DNA of 64,000 bases from Ignavibacteriales bacterium (GTDB taxonomy: Bacteria > Bacteroidota > Ignavibacteria > Ignavibacteriales > Ignavibacteriaceae): positions 372,001 to 436,000 of the forward strand of contig JADJEI010000013.1 of assembly GCA_016709155.1 (NCBI GenBank), written 5' to 3'. The notes below the pieces were generated by a model that was not told where the DNA came from, made no database searches, and saw nothing but the letters and a program-made list of their open reading frames with translations. Made by a program: the position numbers and the translations under genes. This document shows positions 9,273 through 17,563 of the stretch, piece after piece; within the stretch, counting starts at the first letter, position 1, and every line of letters starts with the position of its first letter.

Positions 9273-10268
9273 ATGAAAACGATAGAAGAAAGCCTAATTA
9301 AACTTTTTTTAGAACGACTTGGAGTTCTACCCGAAAGCGTAATTCCTCTGCCGCGGTCGGGTTCTGATAGAAAATATTTCCGATTGAGCGGGAAAGGTTT
9401 ATCTGCGATTGGCGTGCTCAATAATAATTTAAAAGAAAACTTAGCCTTCATTTCATTTACAAAATCTTTTACTACCCTTGGGCTGAATGTTCCGAAAATC
9501 TACTCTGAAAAATTAAGTGATAACATTTACTTGCTTGAGGATCTTGGAGATAAATCATTGTTTCAACTCGTTGAGGAAAAAAGATTGGATAATTTATTTC
9601 CGCAATCGCTGATAGACAAATATCAAACAGCACTGAAGCATTTACTAAAATTTCAGATTGAAGCGAAAGACAAAATTGATTTTTCAATTTGCTATCCGCG
9701 AGCAGATTTCGATAAGCAGTCAATGATGTGGGACTTGAACTATTTCAAATATTATTTCCTAAAACTTGCAAACATAAATTTTGCTGAACAGGCGCTTGAA
9801 GATGATTTTGATTTGCTTTCATTTTTTTTATCGGGAGCAAAAAATAATTTTTTTCTATACCGTGATTTCCAATCAAGAAATATTATGATTAAAAATGACG
9901 AACTCTATTTTATTGATTATCAAGGTGGTAGGAAGGGAGCTTTACAGTACGATGTTGCATCGCTGCTGCTTGATTCAAAAGCCAATATTCCTTTTGAATT
10001 GCGCGAAGAACTTCTGAATTTTTATTTGAACGAACTCAAAACATATTTCCCGGTCGATGAAATTGAATTTAGAAAATTTTACAAAGGATTTGCTTTAATA
10101 AGAATTTTACAGGCGATGGGCGCTTACGGTTTCAGAGGATATTTTGAAAAGAAAGAGCACTTCCTGAAAAGTATCCCATTCGCAATCAAAAATCTTGAAG
10201 AAATAATTAATCAGAATTTTCCACTCGAATTGTCTGAATTACAAAAAGCATTTATTCAAATTATTTAA
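9273..10268 (+). CDS. Sugar kinase of the aminoglycoside-phosphotransferase fold (AmgK-like)
   Basis: 331 residues. The APH fold is shown by LLEDLGDKSLF (hinge), FLYRDFQSRNIMI (catalytic loop with the RD pair and downstream Asn) and LYFIDYQGGRKGALQYDVASLL (metal-binding Asp). The N-terminal PLPRSGSDRKYFRL is the P-loop-like region seen in AmgK/YihE-type kinases. AmgK phosphorylates MurNAc/GlcNAc at the anomeric position in the cell-wall recycling route. The neighbours support that role: a RapZ-type domain protein 9 nt downstream and a MurU-like nucleotidyltransferase overlapping that. Substrate is inferred from context, not seen. Confidence 0.78.
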   Translation: MKTIEESLIKLFLERLGVLPESVIPLPRSGSDRKYFRLSGKGLSAIGVLNNNLKENLAFISFTKSFTTLGLNVPKIYSEKLSDNIYLLEDLGDKSLFQLVEEKRLDNLFPQSLIDKYQTALKHLLKFQIEAKDKIDFSICYPRADFDKQSMMWDLNYFKYYFLKLANINFAEQALEDDFDLLSFFLSGAKNNFFLYRDFQSRNIMIKNDELYFIDYQGGRKGALQYDVASLLLDSKANIPFELREELLNFYLNELKTYFPVDEIEFRKFYKGFALIRILQAMGAYGFRGYFEKKEHFLKSIPFAIKNLEEIINQNFPLELSELQKAFIQII

Positions 10269-10277
10269 TCGGAGAAA

Positions 10278-10715
10278 TTGAAAAGTATTACCGGATCAAT
10301 GCAAACAAGCGGAAACTTAACTGTAAGAATTAAAAGTTTTTCATACAGAAAAGGCATACCGAAAGACGATGCAGGCAATGGTGGTGGTTTTGTTTTCGAT
10401 TGCCGGATGCTTCATAATCCCGGAAGGTATGATGAGTTTAAGAAACTAACAGGTAAAGATCAACCTGTAATTGAGTTTCTTCTTTCTCAAACAGATGCTT
10501 TAGAATTTACAAATAATGTTTGCAGCATAATTGACGGGGCTGTGAATAACTATCTTAAAAATAATTACACAAATTTGTTAGTTAGCTTTGGATGCACTGG
10601 CGGGCAGCATCGCTCAGTTTTTTGTGCGGAAGTACTTGCCAAACATTTGATTGAAAAATTCAATATCAAAATTGAATTGCAGCACACCGAAATGAATAAC
10701 TGGCTTCGACAATGA
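10278..10715 (+). CDS. Stand-alone RapZ C-terminal-domain protein
   Basis: 145 residues matching only the C-terminal half of RapZ: FSYRKGIPKDDAGNGGGFVFDCRMLHNP near the start, and VSFGCTGGQHRSVFCAE, the phosphate-binding-like loop. The N-terminal P-loop ATPase domain of full RapZ is absent. In E. coli the RapZ C-terminal domain senses glucosamine-6-phosphate and binds the sRNA GlmZ. The start is TTG with a close upstream GGAG. It sits between an AmgK-like kinase and a MurU-like enzyme and overlaps the latter by 4 nt, so a role tied to amino-sugar metabolism is likely; its exact activity is unknown. Confidence 0.85.
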   Translation: MKSITGSMQTSGNLTVRIKSFSYRKGIPKDDAGNGGGFVFDCRMLHNPGRYDEFKKLTGKDQPVIEFLLSQTDALEFTNNVCSIIDGAVNNYLKNNYTNLLVSFGCTGGQHRSVFCAEVLAKHLIEKFNIKIELQHTEMNNWLRQ

Positions 10716-11443
10716 AAGCAATGATTCTCGCTGCAGGTTTAGGCACAAGATTAAGACCTCTGACTAACACAATTCCAAAAGCCTTGATTCCATTGAATGG
10801 AATTACTTTGCTTGAAAGAACAATTAAAAAAATATCACTCGCAGGTTTTGATGAAATAATAATAAATGTTCATCACTTTGCTGAACAAATAAAAAAATTT
10901 CTTGAGCAGAAAAAATATTTTGGATTAAATATTTCTATCTCCGATGAATCAGATGAACTGCTCGATACGGGAGGAGGTTTGAAAAAAGCAGTGTCGTTTT
11001 TCGATGATGCAGAACCTTTTCTGCTTCACAATGTTGATGTACTGACTGATTTAAATTTAAACGAATTATTAAATTCACATAAAAAAAATAATTCAATAGC
11101 CACACTTGCTGTGATGAAACGTAAAAGTTCGCGGCAATTTCTTTTTGATGATGAAATGAATCTTTGCGGCTGGCAAAACCAAAAGACAAACGAGAAAAAA
11201 ATTAGCAGACAAAAAATAACTCCTTTCCAACAATTTGCATTTTGTGGAATACAAATTCTTGAACCAGCAATTTTTGATTTCTTTCCAGGAGATAATAAAT
11301 TTTCATTAGTTAATTTTTATATTCAGGTTAGCAGGGCAAAAACGATTAAAGGATTACTAACTAACTCGAAATACTTTTATGATTTGGGAAGCATCAAAAA
11401 GCTGACTGAAGCGGAAAAATTTATTTCACAAACCAGATCATAA
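10712..11443 (+). CDS. Sugar-phosphate nucleotidyltransferase (MurU-like)
   Basis: 243 residues of the NTP-transferase fold. The N-terminus MKAMILAAGLGTRLRPLT is the nucleotide-binding loop; IPKALIPLNG carries the conserved Lys, and HNVDVLTDL the metal-binding Asp. The short length without a hexapeptide domain fits MurU, which makes UDP-MurNAc from MurNAc-1-phosphate. ATG overlaps the RapZ-domain stop (ATGA-type junction). Together with the kinase at 9273 this forms a salvage route that bypasses de novo UDP-MurNAc synthesis. Mannose-1-P or glucose-1-P activity cannot be excluded from sequence. Confidence 0.8.
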   Translation: MKAMILAAGLGTRLRPLTNTIPKALIPLNGITLLERTIKKISLAGFDEIIINVHHFAEQIKKFLEQKKYFGLNISISDESDELLDTGGGLKKAVSFFDDAEPFLLHNVDVLTDLNLNELLNSHKKNNSIATLAVMKRKSSRQFLFDDEMNLCGWQNQKTNEKKISRQKITPFQQFAFCGIQILEPAIFDFFPGDNKFSLVNFYIQVSRAKTIKGLLTNSKYFYDLGSIKKLTEAEKFISQTRS

Positions 11444-11748
11444 AAAAATCGAGCTGTTGCCGACCCGCCTTTTCATTCATGTTTTTCATCTGACGTTTGA
11501 CATTTACCGTTTCACATTTGTGTATTCACTTAAGATTTACGCAGTCTGATTTCTGGAGACTTAATTTATTAAAAAATTTTCCGGCATCTCATTTCTTACA
11601 AAATAAAATAACGGAAAACTCCTAAACACTGAGCTAAACAGAATTGATTTAAATTCAAAACTTTAATCGTTCAGCACAACTCCTTAATTACGAACCAAGG
11701 GAGTAAGTTAGACCTTAATCCGTTAATCTGCTGATCCAGCATTTAATA
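11444..11748. other. Intergenic stretch, no gene seen
   Basis: 305 bases between two convergent genes (MurU-like on plus, T9SS cargo on minus). No convincing ORF, hairpin terminator or RNA gene is visible. Confidence 0.5.
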
Positions 11749-13521
11749 CTATTTTAGCAAAATCATTTTACGAGTCTGTACAAATCCAGCAATTTTTAAT
11801 TGATAAAAATAAATCCCTGATACGAGTTTACTCGAATCAAATTCAATCGAAAGATTTCCTGCTGATCTAAATTCATCAACTAATGTGGCTATCTCCTTTC
11901 CAAGAACATCATATACTTTTAATGTTTGATGAATGCCTATAGGTGACTGCCAACTAATCTTTGTACTTGGATTAAAAGGATTTGGGTAGTTTTGATCTAA
12001 ATAAAAAACCCCCGGAACTACATTTCCGCTTTCATCAACGCCAGTAAAATCTCCCTCAGTTATTGTTTTATACTGATCAACCGGAAGATTAGTTATCATG
12101 TCAATATTTCCGCTGGGCCAGAGAATTATTAATGAATCAATTATTGCAGCATCACTTAATCCAAAATGGACATCAAGACTATTTTGACCATTAAAACTAT
12201 TCTGTGCTGAAACATCTCTCTGCTGCCACATTGGAGTTCCACCTATCATTGATTTTAATTTTATCCTCGTTCCAATTGCAGATTTATTTGATTCTTCACC
12301 AATTAGTTTTAATATCAACCAATGATTTCCATTTGCATTATCATTTCTAAAGATTCCTCTACCTGGAGTTAACCCCGAAATATGAATATCCAGGTCACCA
12401 TCATTTTCATAATCGCCAATCGTTACACCACGCTCAAATGCTGCCTGTGTAAATACGGTAGCCTGGTTTTCAAAAGTTCCATCACCATTATTTTTAAAGT
12501 AGTACGTTTGCCCTTCACTTGTAATTACAACATCTAAAAAACCATCGTTGTCAAAATCACCCCAACTATTAGCCAGACAGCTTACGCCTGGCAGTGCCAA
12601 GTTGCCTGCAACGTTTGTAAAAAACCCGTTATCATTTTTATAAAGTCTGTTTTGTGCACCAGTATAATTTGTTAAAAAAGCATCAAGATCACCATCGTTG
12701 TCATAGTCAATCCAGTTATAAACTTGTCCATCCTGAAGATCGGTGCCCAATGGTGCTGAAGTGATTCGTTCAAAATCAACAACTCCATTATCTATTAATA
12801 AATTTTTATATAAATAATCTTTAGCTGCAACACCAGCTGGACCACTTCCAATAAATAAATCTATATCACCATCCGTATCATAATCTGACCAGGTTGCAAC
12901 CGTATAAGGAGCAAGCAGTGTAACGAATTCGTATCCAGTCACTTTGGTAAAAGTATAATTTGGAGGTCCATCATTGTGAAAAAGAACATTCGGTATTGAT
13001 CCTCCAGGTACGAAACCTGCTGGATGTACAATTAGTAGATCTACATTACCATCATTATCATAATCTCCCCAGGTGCACGTCCAGCCTCGATTGCCAATAC
13101 TATCAGCAATAGCGCCGGAAGTTATTTTCGTGAAAATTCCGCCCCCATCATTTCTGAATAAAAAAGATTTACCGCTTGCGATAAACATATCAAGGTCGCC
13201 ATCATTGTCGTAATCCGCCCAACTGCTTCCGCTTCCTATTACACCATTTGGCGGAACCAGGGGTGAGGTTTGACCTTTAAAGGATAGATTCGGAATAAAG
13301 TTTCCATCAGCCAACCCTTTGTAGAGATAATCGTTATTTGCAAATAAGTCCAGGATTCCATCGTTATCAAAATCAATCCACGCTGTGCCGGGATAGCCTC
13401 TTGGGAATGAATCAGTAACAACGGGATTATTTGTATCGGTGATTTGTGTCCAGCCGTTTTGAGAATAAAGATTTACGCTTGAGGTTAAAACAAAAAGAAT
13501 TAGAAGAAGAGATTTTTTCAT
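11749..13521 (-). CDS. Secreted VCBS/FG-GAP and ASPIC/UnbV repeat protein with T9SS sorting domain
   Basis: About 590 residues from the ATG at 13519-13521, chosen because a signal peptide (MKKSLLLILFVLTSSVNLYSQ) follows directly and an AGGTG lies upstream; the frame is open 15 codons further. It contains many calcium-loop repeats of the type DYDNDGDLDMF / DFDNDGFLDVV, which form an FG-GAP-like propeller. Near residues 400-490 comes an ASPIC/UnbV module (SLIILWPSGNIDMI). The C-terminus, QNYPNPFNPSTKI followed by LKVYDVLGKEI and a final MILLK, is a type A T9SS signal. Export across the outer membrane is expected; the ligand is unknown. Confidence 0.9.
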   Translation of the reverse strand: MKKSLLLILFVLTSSVNLYSQNGWTQITDTNNPVVTDSFPRGYPGTAWIDFDNDGILDLFANNDYLYKGLADGNFIPNLSFKGQTSPLVPPNGVIGSGSSWADYDNDGDLDMFIASGKSFLFRNDGGGIFTKITSGAIADSIGNRGWTCTWGDYDNDGNVDLLIVHPAGFVPGGSIPNVLFHNDGPPNYTFTKVTGYEFVTLLAPYTVATWSDYDTDGDIDLFIGSGPAGVAAKDYLYKNLLIDNGVVDFERITSAPLGTDLQDGQVYNWIDYDNDGDLDAFLTNYTGAQNRLYKNDNGFFTNVAGNLALPGVSCLANSWGDFDNDGFLDVVITSEGQTYYFKNNGDGTFENQATVFTQAAFERGVTIGDYENDGDLDIHISGLTPGRGIFRNDNANGNHWLILKLIGEESNKSAIGTRIKLKSMIGGTPMWQQRDVSAQNSFNGQNSLDVHFGLSDAAIIDSLIILWPSGNIDMITNLPVDQYKTITEGDFTGVDESGNVVPGVFYLDQNYPNPFNPSTKISWQSPIGIHQTLKVYDVLGKEIATLVDEFRSAGNLSIEFDSSKLVSGIYFYQLKIAGFVQTRKMILLK

Positions 13522-13668
13522 TACAACACCTTTATTTTTTTTTGACTCAAAAATAAATTGAAACATTAACTAAAGAGTTAAGTCCGATAAAGGTTTACTT
13601 TTTGACTGATCTTTTTTTACTATTTTACTAAATGTTTACCATCGAATAGCCGGAAATAGATAGGAAGG

Positions 13669-14809
13669 TTATGTTTGTACAGCCTCAGAATTTACAATTG
13701 ATTTTTTATACTCAAGCGAGTCATACCTGTAAATGATTTGAAAGCTTTATTAAATGAAACTTTGTTGTTGAAACCGACTTGATAACCAACTTCGATTGCA
13801 GTTAATTTTTTACCATTCTTTTCAAAATTGTTTTTGCTTCTTCAATCCGATAATGATTGATGAATTCAAAATAATTCATTTTAAATTGCTCATTGATTAT
13901 CTGAGACAAGTAGTGCTTTGGTAGATCAACAATTTTTGCAAGCTGCTCCAATCTTAATTCACCGTCCCGCCAAAGATTACCCTGAAGCATACTTTGATTA
14001 ATTTTTTCGGCAATTTTTTTCCCCGATTTTTCATCTATTGGAGAATTTTTATACTTCTTAAACGGAATTTTTTCATGACTGCCTTGATCAGCAGGAAGAG
14101 TATCGTTAAAAATATCAGGCTGTATCAATCCAAGGATAGTAATTATTAAAATGAAAAGAGACATAACAAAAGAAATAGCATAATCCCATTCAAGTTTAAT
14201 AAGATTAAATTCATCAAGAACCATGTAGCTCAAATACGAAATAGCAATTCCGAACGTGGCGAAGGAAAGAAATAACACCCACCTTTTAATAAGTTTAAAC
14301 TCTGCAAATACTTTTGCCTTAGTCAAAATAATAAAGCCGTAGAATAATAAATGAATAATGCTGATCCAGGGAATAGCTTTTAAAACATAACCTAAATACA
14401 AAATAGGTACATGCCCTGATTTCATAATTTCACTTTTTGAATTGGAAGAAAGCATGAAGAGCGGAATTGATAAAAGAAAAAATATTAAAAAAGGAATAAA
14501 ATGATAAACATACTTATACTTGCGTTTAGCACCCTCAAGCTGTTCGATGTATAAAAACAGTAGTGGTCCATATAAAAAATAAAAAAGTTGAACAATCCCT
14601 AAAAAATGCGGAAAGTAGATGTTATACCTTGTCCAGTATAAAACGTAATCTATTAAAGTTAAAGAAAAGAGAATTAAAACAAGCGACAGATAAACTCTTA
14701 TGTGTTTTAAATTTTTTTTAGTTAAAAAAATAATTGCACCTACGATTAGTCCAATCAGCGCAAAGACTAAAAACATAATTGTCCAATTATCAAAAGAGGG
14801 CTGTTGCAT
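13669..14809 (-). CDS. Membrane-bound AraC-family regulator (two frameshifts at 3' end)
   Basis: The N-terminal ~220 residues form about seven hydrophobic helices (a 7TM sensor of Bacteroidota AraC regulators), followed by a cytoplasmic AraC-type HTH. The open frame stops at 13802 after EEAKTILKRMVKN, inside the HTH domain. Adding one A at the A4 run (13819-13822) restores the second helix-turn-helix, TAIEVGYQVGFNNKVSFNKAFK, and one more base near 13722 restores the family ending GMTPLEYKKS with a stop at 13669-13671. The intact domain strongly implies consensus errors. The signal it senses is unknown; it is next to a T9SS cargo gene and an S46 peptidase gene. Confidence 0.75.
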
Positions 14810-14864
14810 AAATTTTATTTTTGATTAACCATAAAGATCGTCAATCTATATTTCTATCTTTCAC

Positions 14865-17045
14865 TTAATCTATCCCCATCTCCTCGAGCAAAAAATCTGC
14901 ACCGCCGATTTTCTGTGTCACCCAAAGTACATATCGAATATCCACACCAATTGAGCGGCTGTAATCTTCACTCCATGCATAATCATTTATCGTCGCTTCA
15001 AAACATCTGTCGAAATTTAAGGCAACTAATTCGCCGTTGGCATCAAGCACGGGGCTGCCGGAGTTGCCGCCGCTTGTGTCTGTGTTATAAAGTATAGCTA
15101 CGGGAACCTGCCCTAAATCTTCTTCAACAAAATCTCCAAAATCTTTTTTGTTATAAAGTTCGCTCACACTCTGCGGAAGTTTATAGTCGCCATAACTTCT
15201 TCCTTTCTCGATTACACCTTTCAAAGTCGTTATTGGCGAAAAGTAAGTAGCATCAGCAGGGGAGTAGCCTCGCACATAACCATAAGTTAATCGCAAAGTT
15301 CCGTTTGCATCAGGGATAAAATTTTTATTAAGCCACAATTTTTTTACTTCAAGAAATTTTGCAAGCAGAACATTCAACTCGCCCTCGCGCGCTGAAGCTT
15401 TAAAATCTTCTTCAGCTTTCATAGGTTCAATTTGTTCAGCAAGTTTTATCAAGGGATCATCAATGTTATTTAATTCATCAAGCGATTTATCAAACATCGA
15501 GATAAAATTTTCTTTAGCCAACAAAACAGATTCGCCGTAAACTTTATCAAAGTATTCTGAAAGCTTTACATCAGCATCTTCACTTTGCCTGAATTCATTT
15601 AGCAAGCCAAATGAAATCTCTGTATAATTGACTGCATCGGAAAACATCTTCTTCATCACTTTTTTATCAAGCTCCGGAAGAAACTGTTTAAAAGTATTAT
15701 TTATTGAATTCAACAATTGCTGTCTGCCTTCGGAAGTATAAACTTTTTTTCTTTCAGCTTCCGGCTTCTGAATTTCATTTCGAAATTCATAAAGAATTCT
15801 TGCAAGATTATAAGCAGTCACATTTCTTGAAAGCATACTGAGAAACAACGGTTTCATTCCATTATCAAAGGATTTTTCGTAAACCTTTTTAATTTCGGGA
15901 AGCACATCGCCATATTTTTGTTTTAATTCTGCGCTCGAATTAATGAATGATTGAAGCTGCTCTTCTTCTTTCAATTTTTTATCAACAAGATTTAGCCGCT
16001 CGAGCCCGACTAACTTACCTCTAAAATTTTTTTCAGTGTTTGCCAACCCCTTTATGCGAGACGATAATTCCAATTCAAGCGTCGGATTATTTTTCCCCGC
16101 CTCAGTGTACATATTTATCATCCAGCTAAAAAGATTTTGAATGTACGGCAGTTGATATTTCTGCTGATAGACTAAAAATTGCGCAGGTTGGTTTTTGAAA
16201 GTTCTGCCGGGATAATCAAGTATAAATACGAAGTCATTTTCATCAACTCCATTAGGATTTACATTCAAATATTTTTTAGGATGATAAGGCACGTTATCTT
16301 TTGAAAAAGTTGCAGGAGAGCCATCGGGGGCAACATAAGCACGAAGAAAAGAAAAATCGCCGGTGTGTCTTGGCCAAACCCAGTTATCCGATTCACCGCC
16401 AAACTCGCCAATAGCACGGGGGGGCACATAAACCAAACGAATATCATTAATAGTTTTATAACGAAACAAAACATAAGATTGTCCCGCAAACATTTCGGAA
16501 ACTTCGGCTTTGATCGTCGAATCTTTTTTCTCCTCTTCCAAAACGATCTGTTTGATTGCTGCGGAGATTGCATTTATTCTTTCGGTAAAATCATTGGCAC
16601 TATTTGCTGCGGAAAGAATTCTCGAACTAACATCTTCATACGAAACTGTAATGCGGCAGGTCAATCCGGTTGCGGGAATTTCTTCTTCGCGAGTTCTGGC
16701 GATCAATCCATTTTCAAGATAATTATTTTCAACTGTACTTACTTTTTGCACTGAACCAAAAGAGCAATGATGATTGGTAAGTATCAAACCATCTTCCGAA
16801 ACGAACGAGCCTGTGCAACCGCCAATTCGTACAAGCGCATCAATGAGACTTACTCCATTAGGGTTATAAACTTCATCAACATTTATTTTAAGTCCTGCAG
16901 AATTAAGATCAAGCTTACTGATTTCGCTAAGCGGGTACATTCCTTCATCAGGTATGGTTGGAATTGTTGCGAGCGAAAAAATTGATATAAATAGCAGCGA
17001 ACTTTTAAAAACAATATTGTTGAGCAGTTTCATAATACAACTCAT
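14865..17045 (-). CDS. S46-family dipeptidyl-peptidase, DPP11-like (Asp/Glu preference predicted)
   Basis: 726 residues, the usual S46 length, with an N-terminal signal peptide (a start at Met5, 17033, is also possible). Serine-protease motifs: TNHHCSFG (catalytic His, residues 92-93), the GDFSFLRAY segment with the Asp, and GGNSGSPV with the catalytic Ser at 662. In this family the residue after FD in the NFD(R/G) motif sets specificity: Gly in DPP7, Arg in DPP11. Here it is NFDR (Arg680), so cleavage after Asp/Glu at P1 is predicted. Such periplasmic enzymes supply dipeptides to asaccharolytic Bacteroidota. Single gene, no partner nearby. Confidence 0.88.
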   Translation of the reverse strand: MSCIMKLLNNIVFKSSLLFISIFSLATIPTIPDEGMYPLSEISKLDLNSAGLKINVDEVYNPNGVSLIDALVRIGGCTGSFVSEDGLILTNHHCSFGSVQKVSTVENNYLENGLIARTREEEIPATGLTCRITVSYEDVSSRILSAANSANDFTERINAISAAIKQIVLEEEKKDSTIKAEVSEMFAGQSYVLFRYKTINDIRLVYVPPRAIGEFGGESDNWVWPRHTGDFSFLRAYVAPDGSPATFSKDNVPYHPKKYLNVNPNGVDENDFVFILDYPGRTFKNQPAQFLVYQQKYQLPYIQNLFSWMINMYTEAGKNNPTLELELSSRIKGLANTEKNFRGKLVGLERLNLVDKKLKEEEQLQSFINSSAELKQKYGDVLPEIKKVYEKSFDNGMKPLFLSMLSRNVTAYNLARILYEFRNEIQKPEAERKKVYTSEGRQQLLNSINNTFKQFLPELDKKVMKKMFSDAVNYTEISFGLLNEFRQSEDADVKLSEYFDKVYGESVLLAKENFISMFDKSLDELNNIDDPLIKLAEQIEPMKAEEDFKASAREGELNVLLAKFLEVKKLWLNKNFIPDANGTLRLTYGYVRGYSPADATYFSPITTLKGVIEKGRSYGDYKLPQSVSELYNKKDFGDFVEEDLGQVPVAILYNTDTSGGNSGSPVLDANGELVALNFDRCFEATINDYAWSEDYSRSIGVDIRYVLWVTQKIGGADFLLEEMGID

Positions 17046-17164
17046 GTATGATTAAAAAATTTATTTGAAATATAAGGAAGTTAAGCGAAGAGAAAAATGA
17101 AATTGAAAATCGAAAAACAATAAGAGCTGACATTTTTTTGAAGCATGCCAGCCCTAAAATAAAT

Positions 17165-17563
17165 TTAACCAATCAAAGATTCTTTTAATCTTCTTGCAAC
17201 CGAAACAAAAAAACCGATAAACATTACCAATACACCAATCCAAACAAAACTGATGAAAGGTTTAATACTTGCAGTAACTGTTAGTACTTCCTTTGGTTGA
17301 GTTGTTACTTGAGTTTTGTTGACAATATTGGAAACAATAAACACAGCCTGCTTTGTTGTCGGATCAATTTTCTGAACCTGAACTTTTAAATTTGCATCAT
17401 TAAACTGAGCAGCAATAAAATCAAAGTTACCCGTAGTGCCTTGCATTACTGTGGAGTCAGTGTAAGTCTTTCCATCTTTTTGTACAGTTATAACAGCACC
17501 CATTTTTATAGAGCCGCCCGTAGTCATTGCAGACATATCCGGTTTTATGAAACTTTGATACAA
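17165..17563 (-). CDS. CcmF-like heme lyase, C-terminal fragment after a frameshift
   Basis: This frame is the true C-terminus of the gene starting at 19560. It holds the end of the periplasmic domain (YQSFIKPDMSAMTTGGSI) and a final membrane helix (FISFVWIGVLVMFIGFFVSVARR), as in CcmF. Adding one C to the C5 run (G5 at 17656-17660 on the plus strand) joins the frames through SPLGYDEGRGENSEGQSL. It is not a separate gene. Confidence 0.8.
   Translation of the reverse strand: MYQSFIKPDMSAMTTGGSIKMGAVITVQKDGKTYTDSTVMQGTTGNFDFIAAQFNDANLKVQVQKIDPTTKQAVFIVSNIVNKTQVTTQPKEVLTVTASIKPFISFVWIGVLVMFIGFFVSVARRLKESLIG

Noticed and set aside
16365..16754. Plus-strand frames opposite the S46 peptidase
   Set aside because: Antisense shadows of a gene with clear catalytic motifs.
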